Shown here piece by piece: positions 34,501 to 42,374 of a DNA stretch of 64,000 bases (its first letter is position 1; each line of letters opens with the position of its first letter). This DNA comes from Myxococcota bacterium (GTDB lineage: Bacteria; Myxococcota_A; Bradymonadia; UBA7976; UBA1532), in assembly GCA_023150895.1 (NCBI GenBank), contig JAKLJY010000005.1, positions 1-64,000 of the forward strand, in the 5' to 3' direction. Position numbers and translations under genes: made by a program. Below the pieces are notes generated by a model. It searched no databases. It was not told the DNA's origin and saw only the letters and a program-made list of their open reading frames with translations.

Positions 34501-37500
34501 GCACGCGGTCGGCCGGGCAGGCCGCGGCGTCGCCGGCGCAGGCCTCGGCGAGATCACACTCCCCGGACGCCGCCCGACAGGGCGTCCCGGCGGCCTGGAA
34601 AGCATCGGCGGGGCAATCGTGAGCGCTCCCGTCGCAGGTCTCCGCGACGTCGCAAGGCTCGTTCGCGGGTCGGCAAACGGTCGCGGCCGGTCGCACCGCA
34701 TCGGGCGGGCAGGCCTTGGCGGCGCCGGTGCAGGTCTCCTGCGCGTCGCAGAGCCCCGCCGCCGGTCGGCACACCGTTCCGGCCGGACGATTGCCGTCGG
34801 CCGGGCACGTCGAGGCCGCCCCCGAACACACCTCCGGGGCGTCGCACAGGTCGGATGCGGCGCGGCACTCCGTCCCCGCGGGCTGCAGGGTGTCGGCCGG
34901 GCAGGTCTTCAGCGCGCCATTGCACGTTTCGGGGCGATCACACGGGCCGACGGGGGCTCGGCACTCGGAGCCCGCCGGTCGGGCGACATCCGCCGGGCAG
35001 GCCGGGGCCGCACCGTCGCAGATCTCGGCCTGATCGCAGACCCCCGAGGCCGCCCGGCACTCGACGCCGGCTGCCTTGAGGGCATCCGGGGGGCAGACCT
35101 TCGAGGCCCCGGTGCAGTTTTCGGCCAGATCGCAGGTGCCCGCAGCGGCGCGACACTGCTGGTTGGCCGGTTGCATCGCGTCGGCCGGGCAGGTCTTCAG
35201 CGTGCCGTTGCAGACCTCCTGCACGTCGCAGGTGTCGGACGCGGAGCGGCAGATGGTGCCGGCCGTCTTCACACGATCCGCCGGGCAGGCCGCCGCATTG
35301 CCGGTGCAGGTCTCGGCCTGGTCACAGAGATCGGCCACCGCGCGACACTCGGTCCCGAGGGCCTTGAAGCGGTCGACGGGGCAGCCCTTGGCCGTGCCGT
35401 CACACGCCTCGGCGGTGTCGCAGTCGCCGGCCGGGGCGCGACACTCCGTCCCGGCGGCTTTGACGGCGTCGGCCGGGCACGCGGTGACGACGCCGTCGCA
35501 CACTTCGGCGGTGTCGCAGACGCCGCTGCTCGCCCGGCACTCGGCGCCGGCGGCCTTGATGGCATCCGGCGGACAGGTGGCGACCACGCCATTGCAGGTC
35601 TCCGCGGTGTCGCAGGTGCCGACGGCCGCGCGACAGGTGAAGCCGTTGGCGCGCAGGACATCCGCGGGGCACGTCTTGAGCGTGCCGTTGCAGACCTCCG
35701 GAGCATCGCACAGGTCGCTCGCACCCCGGCACTCCGTATTCGCCGCCTTGACGCGGTCGACCGGACAGGTCCGGGCGGCGCCCGTACAGACCTCGGGCAG
35801 GTCACAGACGTCGGTGGCCGCGCGACACTCGGTGTTGACGGGTCTGAACGCATCCGCCGGACAGGCCTTGGCCGTGCCGTCACAGACCTCCGCCGCATCA
35901 CAGACGTCGGCCACCGCCCGGCATTCGTGGCCCTGCGCACGCACGCCGTCGGCCGGGCAGGTCGCTGCGACGCCGTTGCAGGTCTCGGCGACATCGCAGA
36001 GGTCCGACGCGGCCCGGCACTCCGTCCCCGCGGGCAAGGGAACACACTGCCCCCGGGCCGCCTGGGTGTTGCAGGCATCGCAGGGCCCGCCGTTGCAGGC
36101 CCCATCGCAGCAGACGCCGTCGACGCAGAAGCCGGACGCGCACTCGCCGCCGCAATCGCAGGCGTCGCCGTTCGGGCGCAGGTTGCGGTCGAGCGCATAG
36201 GTGAACGCGCCGCCCTCGGTCGGGTTGCCGTACGGGGCGACCCCCGAACGCTGTGGCGCGCCGACGACCATCCGCAGACCCGAGACGGCGACGGACGTGC
36301 CGAACGCATCACCGACGAGCCGGGTACGGGCGTCGAAGCGCGTCTGGAGGCACCACGTCTCGTCGGAGCGGACCAACGCGTAGGCGGCGCCGAGCCCGGT
36401 GTCCGCCGCCGGGGCGCCGACGACCGCCGTCTGACCGTCGAGGGCCACGGCCGCCCCGAACTGGTGCCCGGCCGCGCCGTCCTCCGCGACGAGGGGTGCC
36501 TCGACGCCCCACGTGCCCGCGTTCCGGGTGAAGACCCAGGCGGTGCCCTGGTCCGCGAGGCCGTTGACATCGTCCTTCGGGGCGCCGATCACGGCCATGT
36601 CCCCCGAGATCGCCACGGCAGTCCCGAAGTTGTCGTTGGCGGCGAAGCCCGTGGCGTTGACGCGGGCCTGCTGCGCCCAGACCCCGTTGGTGCGCAGAAA
36701 GAAGTAGGCCGAGCCGGCGTCGGTGGTGACCCCGACCTCGTCGAGCGGCGCGCCGACGAGCGCGGTCTCCCCGGAAACGGCGACCGATCGCCCGAACGCG
36801 TCGTTGGCCGCTCCGTCCGCGGCGACGAGTTGAGCCTGCTGGGAAAAGACCCCGGCATTGCGCGTGAAGACGAACGCCGAGCCCTGGTTGGCGAAAGCGC
36901 CGACGTCGTCCGCGGGGGCGCCGACGAGGAGGGTGTCCCCGTCGAGGGCGAGGGCCTGCCCGAAGGCGTCCCCGGCCGCGCCGCCGGTGCCGTTGAGGCG
37001 CTGAACCTGAGACCACGCCGCGCCGGCCCGAGTGTAGACGTAAACCGACCCTTGTCCGGCGTTGGCCACCACGTCGTCCGCGGGCGCGCCGATCGCGGCA
37101 GTATCCCCCGACAACGCCACGGCCGTGCCAAAAGCGTCGTCGAGGGTGCCGTCGTTGGCCACGAGGCGCGCCTGCTGCGTCCAGACCCCGGCGTTTTCCA
37201 CGAAGACGTAGGCGGAGCCTCGGCCGGTCGCCTGTCCGACGTGATCGCCGGGCACGCCGATCAGCGCGGTCGCCCCGGAGACCGACACGCTCGTCCCGAA
37301 CGCGTCGGCCTGATCACCGTCGCCGGTCGTCAGGTTCGTCGGGAACGACCAGACGCCGTCCGTCCGGTTGAAGAAGTACGCCGAGCCCTGGGACGAGTTG
37401 CCGTTGACGTTCTCACCCGAAAAACCGAACACCGCCAGATCACCGCCCACGGCAACGGCGGTGGCGGGCACGAGCAGACGCGCCTCCTGCAACCAGTTGC

Positions 37501-39397
37501 CGCCCGCATCCCGCACGAAGACGTAGGCGAGCGCCCCGGTCGCGACGATGCCGAGGGTGTTCTGATCGAAGCTCAGCGAGATGCCGAACCGGAGGTTGTT
37601 CACGAGATCGAGCGGCACGATCTGCGCTTGCAGTGCCCAGACGCCGGCGGTCCGCAGGTAGATGGAGACCGTGCCCTCGTCCGTGAAGGCGCCGACGTCG
37701 TCCATCGGTGCAGCGACGGCCACGGTGTCGCCGTCGATCGCCACGTTGGCGCCGAAGTTGTCCCCCGCCGCCCCGTCCGCCGCCGTGAGCTTGAGCGTCT
37801 GCGGCCAGGTGTTGTTCGCCGACCGGGTGTAGATGTAGGCACAGCCTTGATCCACGCGCGCGCCGACGTCGTCGAGGGGAGCGCCCGCCACGATGACCCC
37901 GGCCGAAATCGCGACGCTCGTGCCGAGGTTGTCGTTGGCCCCGGCGTCGCCGGCCGTCATCTGTGCCTGCTGTGCCCAGACGCCGTTCGTGCGCTGGAAG
38001 ACGTAGATCGACCCGGCGTTGGTCAGCGCGCCCCCGTCGTCGAGGGGGGCGCCGACGGCGATCGTGTCGCCGTCGATGGAGACGCTCGTGCCGAAGGCGT
38101 CGCCGCTCGCCCCGGCGCCGGCGAGCAGCTTCTGCTGCTGTGCGAAGACGCCGTTGGTGCGCACGAAGACGTAAGCCGCCCCCTGATCCGTGAGGGCACC
38201 GCTGTCCTCGAGATGGGCGCCGACGACGACGGTGTCACCGGAGATGGACACCGAGCGGCCGAAGTTGTCGTTTGCCGCGCCATCGGCGGCGACGAGTTTG
38301 GCGGTCTGCGTCCAGGCGCCGTTCGCGCGGGTGAAGACGTAGGCGGAGCCTTGCGATGCATTGGCGGCGACGCCGTCGCGGTCGGCGCCGACCACCGCGG
38401 TGTCGCCGTCGATGGCGACCGCCGTGCCGAGTTTGTCGTTGATGGCGCCGTCGCCCGGGACCTCGTCGGGGCGCGGCACGCCGCCGGAGTCGACGACGAG
38501 CATCGGATCGATGGCGATCGGCCAGCGCGCGCCGCGGACGTCGACGTGCAGCGACAATCGCCGGCCCTCGCCCGCGAGCCGCACGGGGAGTGCTTTGCCG
38601 GCCGCATCGCGGGCCGCCGCGTCCCGCCAGGCGAGCACCGTGTCGCCGAGGTCGGCCCGCAGGCGGATGCCGTCGGCCGGTGCATCGTCGTCGACCTGCA
38701 GTCCGGAGAGATCGAGTTCGAACGTCACCGTGGCGCGACAGGCCGGGTCGTTCAGGTCGTACCCGTGCTCCAGACCGTGCGGACCGTGGACGTACCACTC
38801 CGTCAGCGCAGCCCGACCAGCGTGGGCGTAGTTGGCCCGGTTCGGGCGTCGCTCGTCGCGCGTCGGTTCGACGGGGCCGAGCGTCCGTGCCGGGCGATCG
38901 TCGCAGCGATACCCGCTCGTACGCAGCGTCGCGGCGGTCGCGGCCAGGGCCACGCCGTTCGGCAGGAAGAGACCGCCGAAGCCCCCTTCGGCGGGGACGG
39001 CGAGCCACCCGTCGGACGCGGGGCGGAGCGTGAAGCGGGGATCGTCTGCGGCCTCGGCCTGCCGGGCGGCGAAGAAGGCGGCGCGGAGGCCGGCGGGGGC
39101 GTCGGCGAGCGTATCCGGGCGACGCGGTAGCGGGGCCGCCGTCGCGTCCGTGCCGGGGGCGGCGGAAGGTCCGGTCCGAGGCGGGGCGGGCGATGCGGAC
39201 GGCGGGACCGTCGGAACCGGCTCGGACGACGCCCGAGGCGTCGGGGCGTTCGGGGTGTCGCGCGCGGGTTCGCAGGCCGTGAGCACGGCGAGAACGGCGA
39301 GGACGGCGAGGGCGACGTCGAACGTGCGCCGCAGCGCGGGCGCGGCGGTCCGTCGGGGCGGTGACGCGAGGGCGAGCGGCGTCGGTTTGGGCTGCAA
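31544..39397 (-). CDS. giant surface protein: FG-GAP repeats, disintegrin-like Cys repeats, MYXO-CTERM
   Basis: About 2617 aa. A lipobox LAVLTAC (Cys 42) suggests a lipoprotein. Residues 100-310 form a conserved N-terminal domain. About 14 FG-GAP repeats (315-1050, 'FGxxVAxxGDTxxVGAP') form an integrin-alpha-like propeller array. Then come 19 repeats of about 32 aa, 'ECRxxxxxCDxxExCxGxxxxCPxD' (1118-1728), and four long Cys modules (CVDGVCC, GQCEACD). A PDA/TDARPG stalk leads to SGCQC, a helix and RRRRRR. The preferred TTG start has GGAGG six bases upstream; an ATG at 39457 is the alternative. Its likely role is adhesion or as a surface matrix. The gene stands alone. Confidence 0.88.
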   Translation of the reverse strand: MQPKPTPLALASPPRRTAAPALRRTFDVALAVLAVLAVLTACEPARDTPNAPTPRASSEPVPTVPPSASPAPPRTGPSAAPGTDATAAPLPRRPDTLADAPAGLRAAFFAARQAEAADDPRFTLRPASDGWLAVPAEGGFGGLFLPNGVALAATAATLRTSGYRCDDRPARTLGPVEPTRDERRPNRANYAHAGRAALTEWYVHGPHGLEHGYDLNDPACRATVTFELDLSGLQVDDDAPADGIRLRADLGDTVLAWRDAAARDAAGKALPVRLAGEGRRLSLHVDVRGARWPIAIDPMLVVDSGGVPRPDEVPGDGAINDKLGTAVAIDGDTAVVGADRDGVAANASQGSAYVFTRANGAWTQTAKLVAADGAANDNFGRSVSISGDTVVVGAHLEDSGALTDQGAAYVFVRTNGVFAQQQKLLAGAGASGDAFGTSVSIDGDTIAVGAPLDDGGALTNAGSIYVFQRTNGVWAQQAQMTAGDAGANDNLGTSVAISAGVIVAGAPLDDVGARVDQGCAYIYTRSANNTWPQTLKLTAADGAAGDNFGANVAIDGDTVAVAAPMDDVGAFTDEGTVSIYLRTAGVWALQAQIVPLDLVNNLRFGISLSFDQNTLGIVATGALAYVFVRDAGGNWLQEARLLVPATAVAVGGDLAVFGFSGENVNGNSSQGSAYFFNRTDGVWSFPTNLTTGDGDQADAFGTSVSVSGATALIGVPGDHVGQATGRGSAYVFVENAGVWTQQARLVANDGTLDDAFGTAVALSGDTAAIGAPADDVVANAGQGSVYVYTRAGAAWSQVQRLNGTGGAAGDAFGQALALDGDTLLVGAPADDVGAFANQGSAFVFTRNAGVFSQQAQLVAADGAANDAFGRSVAVSGETALVGAPLDEVGVTTDAGSAYFFLRTNGVWAQQARVNATGFAANDNFGTAVAISGDMAVIGAPKDDVNGLADQGTAWVFTRNAGTWGVEAPLVAEDGAAGHQFGAAVALDGQTAVVGAPAADTGLGAAYALVRSDETWCLQTRFDARTRLVGDAFGTSVAVSGLRMVVGAPQRSGVAPYGNPTEGGAFTYALDRNLRPNGDACDCGGECASGFCVDGVCCDGACNGGPCDACNTQAARGQCVPLPAGTECRAASDLCDVAETCNGVAATCPADGVRAQGHECRAVADVCDAAEVCDGTAKACPADAFRPVNTECRAATDVCDLPEVCTGAARTCPVDRVKAANTECRGASDLCDAPEVCNGTLKTCPADVLRANGFTCRAAVGTCDTAETCNGVVATCPPDAIKAAGAECRASSGVCDTAEVCDGVVTACPADAVKAAGTECRAPAGDCDTAEACDGTAKGCPVDRFKALGTECRAVADLCDQAETCTGNAAACPADRVKTAGTICRSASDTCDVQEVCNGTLKTCPADAMQPANQQCRAAAGTCDLAENCTGASKVCPPDALKAAGVECRAASGVCDQAEICDGAAPACPADVARPAGSECRAPVGPCDRPETCNGALKTCPADTLQPAGTECRAASDLCDAPEVCSGAASTCPADGNRPAGTVCRPAAGLCDAQETCTGAAKACPPDAVRPAATVCRPANEPCDVAETCDGSAHDCPADAFQAAGTPCRAASGECDLAEACAGDAAACPADRVRAFGVPCRAATDVCDAAEACDGAAKACPPDAVAAAGTLCRPVAADCDAAESCNGAQKACPADRVAAAGTICRAAFGPCDAAETCTGAGNACPEDGPSPAGTPCDAPSCADGVALPAATCDGDAIDCPPPAPVECDLYVCGESACLEACTESAECASGAFCQDGACVPLLEDGTPCDFPGACLGGLCVDGVCCDSACIGQCEACDEPGSEGVCVPVAGDPRHDRAPCASDGSLCGGLCDGATPETCTYPEAEQPCRDGACEDGIALLPAACAGDGTCPDERFQACAPFVCGDTACLGDCEVHADCAPGLFCSAGICGEALPDGDPCGENAECGSGQCVDGVCCASACAGQCEACDVAGREGQCVPVTDGVPHGGRPACGGAGACAGRCDGNARAACAYPGGATTCQPERCVDGIASPAAVCDGDGACVEGAGSSCGAYTCGPLGRCLEVCADTVDCAAGHFCESGRCVPLRDDGAPCARSTECGSQFCVDGVCCDRACGGQCEACDQADALGQCRPVEGAPRGSRSPCASDGSACGGRCDGVDGEGCTYPAEATLCRQPRCRDGVATVAAACDGAGACPDEQVVSCAPFACGAVACLGDCGSNLDCAVGLYCASGVCRPKLVAGEACALNDQCATGFCVDGFCCDGRCGGQCEACDVAGHQGACTVVTGEPPHGGRRACAGTGLCQGLCGGERRDVCAYPGADVVCGPGDCANGVATPESACDGSGACRRGARSSCGAYACGPAGCLDRCDDVADCAAGFECVEGACVDPMAPPPDAGPPPPIDAALPVDADRPPPADAAVGPRPDAAEPPAGDAHVVPPLDAGPPPVPDAAVPPFPDAQVMPGPDQGPTPVSDAQIAPPADGAPQSPDKGRPDAGPSPFDADPGTSDGAVPADARPVTTDARPGTTDARPGTTDARPGQIGDTGGAGGADGRISEGEGDADPAGNAGLAIGSGCQCRASDGGADTARVLGLVLLAGAFVRRRRRR
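31748..31829. repeat. 21-bp tandem repeat in the stalk of the giant protein
   Basis: Nearly four copies of a 21-bp unit beginning CCCGGGGCGGGCG sit in tandem; the first three are identical. They encode seven-residue units (TDARPGT) on the minus strand. The perfect identity suggests recent expansion by slippage. Confidence 0.9.
34215..36045. repeat. array of about 96-bp coding repeats
   Basis: Nineteen diverged tandem units of about 96 bp encode the 32-residue disintegrin-like Cys repeats of the giant protein. Each carries six Cys in fixed spacing. The units differ from each other, so the array is old and held by protein function rather than by recent duplication. Confidence 0.85.
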
Positions 39398-39696
39398 GAG
39401 GGGCCTCCAGGCCGGTGTCCATCTCCCCGACGATCCGAGGACGACGCCGGGCGACATCAGAGGGTAGGGGGTCGGCGGGGGTCGGGACAAATCTTTGCAC
39501 GGCCGGCGGGCCTTATGCGGCGCGGCTCTGCGGCCACTGCGCGGGGCCGGTCCGATGTCCGGAAAGGGCACGCTGTGACCCCGGCGGTTACATGCCCGCC
39601 GATCATCGGCCGCTCGGGACCGGGATTCGCCCACGGGAACGACGCGCAGTCGCGGCGTGCGGACGCGGCATGGCCCTTGCGAGGGGAGTCCGCGTG
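39398..39696. other. intergenic region between the giant protein and the cus operon
   Basis: About 300 bases between divergent genes. It must hold both promoters, but I see no strong -35/-10 pair and no CueR-like or other clear metal-regulator palindrome. An alternative ATG for the giant protein lies at 39457. The last part contains GAGGGGAG, the ribosome site of the next gene. Confidence 0.6.
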
Positions 39697-40995
39697 ATGT
39701 GGCGCCTTCAAACCCGGTCTCTCGTTTTCGCGTCGATGGTGCTCGCCGCCGTCGCGTCGGTCGACGCGCGCGCCGAAACGCGCCCCGAGCCCCTCCCGGA
39801 TCCGCTCACGGTCTCGGCGGCGATGGCCCATGCCACGCGGGCGCACCCGGAGTTCGAACGTGGCCGCGCGGAGGTGGCCGCGACCGCGCAGCAGAGCGTC
39901 GTCGCCGGTGCCGGAGCGCCGCCCATGATCATGGCGGGCATCGACAAACTGCCGCTCTCGATGCACGGCGTCGATTTCATGCTCCTCGGGCAGTACGGTT
40001 TCCCGCTGTCCGATGTGCGAGCGCTGCGTGCCGAGGCGGCCCGCCGGCAAGGACTCGTCGGGCGGGCCGCCCTCGACCGGCTCGCGGTCGATCTGCCGGA
40101 GGCGGCGGGCCTCGCTTTCGTGGACGCCTGGCAGGCGGAGCGCCGGGTCGAGGCGCTCGACGCGGCCGCCGAGGTGGCCCGCACCGCCCTCGTCGTTGCG
40201 CAGGCGCGGGTCGCGGCGGGGCAGAGCGGGCCGGCGGATGTGCTGCGCGCGGAGACCGAACTTTCGACGCTCGCGGCGAATCGGTCCGCGGCGCTCTTCG
40301 CCGTGCGGGCCCGACGTGCGGCGTTGGCCGCGGCGCTCGGGCGCACCGCATTGCCCGAATCCCTTCGCATCGCGTCGGAGCCCCCGGTGTTCTCCGAGCC
40401 TCCGGGGGCGGTCGAGCCCGACGACGGGACATCGGCGACCGGGACCCCCGCGTCGCTGGCCGGCTCGGTGGCGGAAATCGCGGTCGCGGAGGCAGAGGTC
40501 GACGTCGCACGCGCTCGATACGGGGCCGAGCTCTCCCTGCAGGGCGGTGCGATGATCAGCACGATGGAGGCCCCGGCGCTCGTCGCGATGGTGGGCGTCA
40601 CGCTCCCGTTCGCCGGCGAGGTGCGCGACGCCGCCGCCGCCGAGGCGCAGGCGCGTCTCGTGGCCACCCGGGCCGCCGCCCGGAGTGCGGCCCTCGCCTG
40701 GCGGCAGGCGGTCGTCGAGGCGAAGACCGATCTCGACGCGGCCCGTGCGCTCCGTACGGCGCTCGCCGACGAAGTCCGGCCGCGGGCAAGGCAGGCCGTC
40801 GAACTGCTCGTCGCCGCGTACGGTGCCGGTCGTGAGGGGCAAGGGGCCCTGCTCGACGCGGCCCGCGCGCTCTCGGAACTCGACGCCCGGCTCGTCGATG
40901 CACACGCCGACGTGGCGCGCCGCCACCTGCGGTGGGTCCGCGTTCGGGCACCGGCGGCCGCCGAGGCCGGTTTCGCGCCGGAGGTCTCTCCATGA
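39697..40995 (+). CDS. cusC: TolC/CusC-family outer-membrane efflux protein
   Basis: A 432-aa outer-membrane factor with a signal peptide (LVFASMVLAAVASVDARAE). The mature part is mostly long amphipathic Ala/Arg/Glu helices in two repeated halves, as in TolC proteins. It forms the trimeric exit duct of the efflux complex encoded by the next two genes. The start is ATG at MWRLQTRS with GAGGGGAG about eight bases upstream; a GTG one codon earlier is possible. Its stop overlaps the cusB ATG (ATGA). No N-terminal acylation Cys is seen, unlike E. coli CusC. Confidence 0.88.
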   Translation: MWRLQTRSLVFASMVLAAVASVDARAETRPEPLPDPLTVSAAMAHATRAHPEFERGRAEVAATAQQSVVAGAGAPPMIMAGIDKLPLSMHGVDFMLLGQYGFPLSDVRALRAEAARRQGLVGRAALDRLAVDLPEAAGLAFVDAWQAERRVEALDAAAEVARTALVVAQARVAAGQSGPADVLRAETELSTLAANRSAALFAVRARRAALAAALGRTALPESLRIASEPPVFSEPPGAVEPDDGTSATGTPASLAGSVAEIAVAEAEVDVARARYGAELSLQGGAMISTMEAPALVAMVGVTLPFAGEVRDAAAAEAQARLVATRAAARSAALAWRQAVVEAKTDLDAARALRTALADEVRPRARQAVELLVAAYGAGREGQGALLDAARALSELDARLVDAHADVARRHLRWVRVRAPAAAEAGFAPEVSP

Positions 40996-42374
40996 ATGAA
41001 AACACGCCCCCCCGTGGTGTCGGTGTCATGAACGTCGTTCGCTGGGTTTTGATCATCGCGCTGTCGGTCTTTGCGGTGGCCTCCGTTCGCGCGGCCTGGT
41101 TCTCCGCGGATCACGCGCACGGCGACGGCAGTGGCCGGCCGCAGACCCTGTGGCGTTGCCCCATGCACCCGCAGATCGAGCAGGATCGACCCGGCAGTTG
41201 TCCGATCTGCGGCATGGATCTCGTCGCGGTCGCGGGTTCAGATGACGCCGCCGCCGCCGCGTCGCCGGCCGGTTACGCGTGCCCGATGCACCCCGAGGTG
41301 GCGCAGCCCGGGCCCGGCCGTTGCCCGAAGTGCAAGATGGCCCTCGAGCCCGTGCCCGCTACCGACGGGGGGGCGACGACGCGCCCGCCCGGTCGGGCGA
41401 CGCTCACGCTGCGTGACGGGGTTCCGTTGGCCCGGCCGGTCGCGTTGGTCACGGCCACGGAACGCATGCTCGCCCCGGCGTCACGGGCGCGCATCCGCCT
41501 CGAACTCGACGAGGCCGGCCTCGCGCGGATCCATCCCCATGTCGCCGGGTACGTCGAGCGCCTCGGGGTCGCCCGCATCGGCGAGCGGGTCCGCCGGGGT
41601 CAGGTGGTCGCCACGATCTTCGCGCCGGAGCTCCTGACCGCACAGAGCGAGTTCCTGGTGGCGCTGCGCAGCGCGAAGGCCCTCGGCCAGCCGGCGATGG
41701 TCGACGGTGCCCGCACCCGCCTTGCCGCCATCGGGCTGTCCGCGCAAGCGATCGCCCGCCTCGAATCCACCGGCGAGGCGCAGCGGACCTTCGACGTCGT
41801 CTCCCCGGCCGCCGGCGTCGTGCTCGCCCGGGACGCAGCGGCGGGGCAGCGGGTGGACACCGGGACGACGCTCCTGACGATCGGCGACCTCGGCCATCTC
41901 TTCGCCGTGATCGAGGTCCCCGAAGCCGCCCTCGCATCCGTTTCACCGGGACACGACGTCGCCCTGACCTTCGACGCACACCCCGAGGCGCCGGCCCGGA
42001 CGGCACGGGTCGTCGACGTCCTGCCCCGCATGGACGCCCGCGCCGGGGCGGTCTCGGTGCGGGCGCGCGTCGAGAACGCCGATGCGCAAAGACCGCTGCT
42101 CCCCGGGATGTCCGGCACGGCCCGTTGGTCGTCCGAACCCCGTCGCGCGGTCATGGTACCCGCCGATGCGATCGTCGATCAGGGGCGGGGCGCACACGTC
42201 TTCCGTGCGGATCGCGAGGGCCGTCTCGAGCCCGTCGCCGTCCGCCTCGGTGCCCGGGAGGGGGCGCAGGTGGAGGTGACGGAGGGCCTCGCCCCCGGTG
42301 CGCGGGTGGCGACCGGGGCAGTCTTTCTGCTCGACGCACAGAGCGCGCTCGACGGCGGAGGGACGAGGCCGTGA
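40992..42374 (+). CDS. cusB: CusB-type periplasmic adaptor with two heavy-metal-binding modules
   Basis: A 460-aa membrane-fusion protein with an N-terminal anchor (VRWVLIIALSVFAVASV). Two copies of the heavy-metal-binding domain follow: CPMHPQIEQDRPGSCPICGM (56-75) and CPMHPEVAQPGPGRCPKCKM (97-116). After that come the usual barrel-sandwich (VAGYVERLGVARIGERVRRGQVVATI), helical hairpin and beta-barrel parts. The Met/Cys/His modules fit Cu(I)/Ag(I) capture and hand-over to CusA. Most CusB-like proteins I know carry one such module at most. The cusA start overlaps its stop (GTGA). Confidence 0.92.
   Translation: MNENTPPRGVGVMNVVRWVLIIALSVFAVASVRAAWFSADHAHGDGSGRPQTLWRCPMHPQIEQDRPGSCPICGMDLVAVAGSDDAAAAASPAGYACPMHPEVAQPGPGRCPKCKMALEPVPATDGGATTRPPGRATLTLRDGVPLARPVALVTATERMLAPASRARIRLELDEAGLARIHPHVAGYVERLGVARIGERVRRGQVVATIFAPELLTAQSEFLVALRSAKALGQPAMVDGARTRLAAIGLSAQAIARLESTGEAQRTFDVVSPAAGVVLARDAAAGQRVDTGTTLLTIGDLGHLFAVIEVPEAALASVSPGHDVALTFDAHPEAPARTARVVDVLPRMDARAGAVSVRARVENADAQRPLLPGMSGTARWSSEPRRAVMVPADAIVDQGRGAHVFRADREGRLEPVAVRLGAREGAQVEVTEGLAPGARVATGAVFLLDAQSALDGGGTRP

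Noticed and set aside
34215-36045. Regular repeats of about 96 bp considered as a CRISPR array or satellite DNA
   Set aside because: The unit boundaries match a 32-residue Cys repeat in one long reading frame, and there are no unique spacers of constant length.
32057-39130. A plus-strand open frame of 2357 codons opposite the giant surface protein
   Set aside because: It mirrors the codon phase of the minus-strand gene. The translation is a monotonous Gly/Ala/Arg/Val mix without domains, signal or motif. Very GC-rich coding DNA lacks stop codons on the opposite strand.
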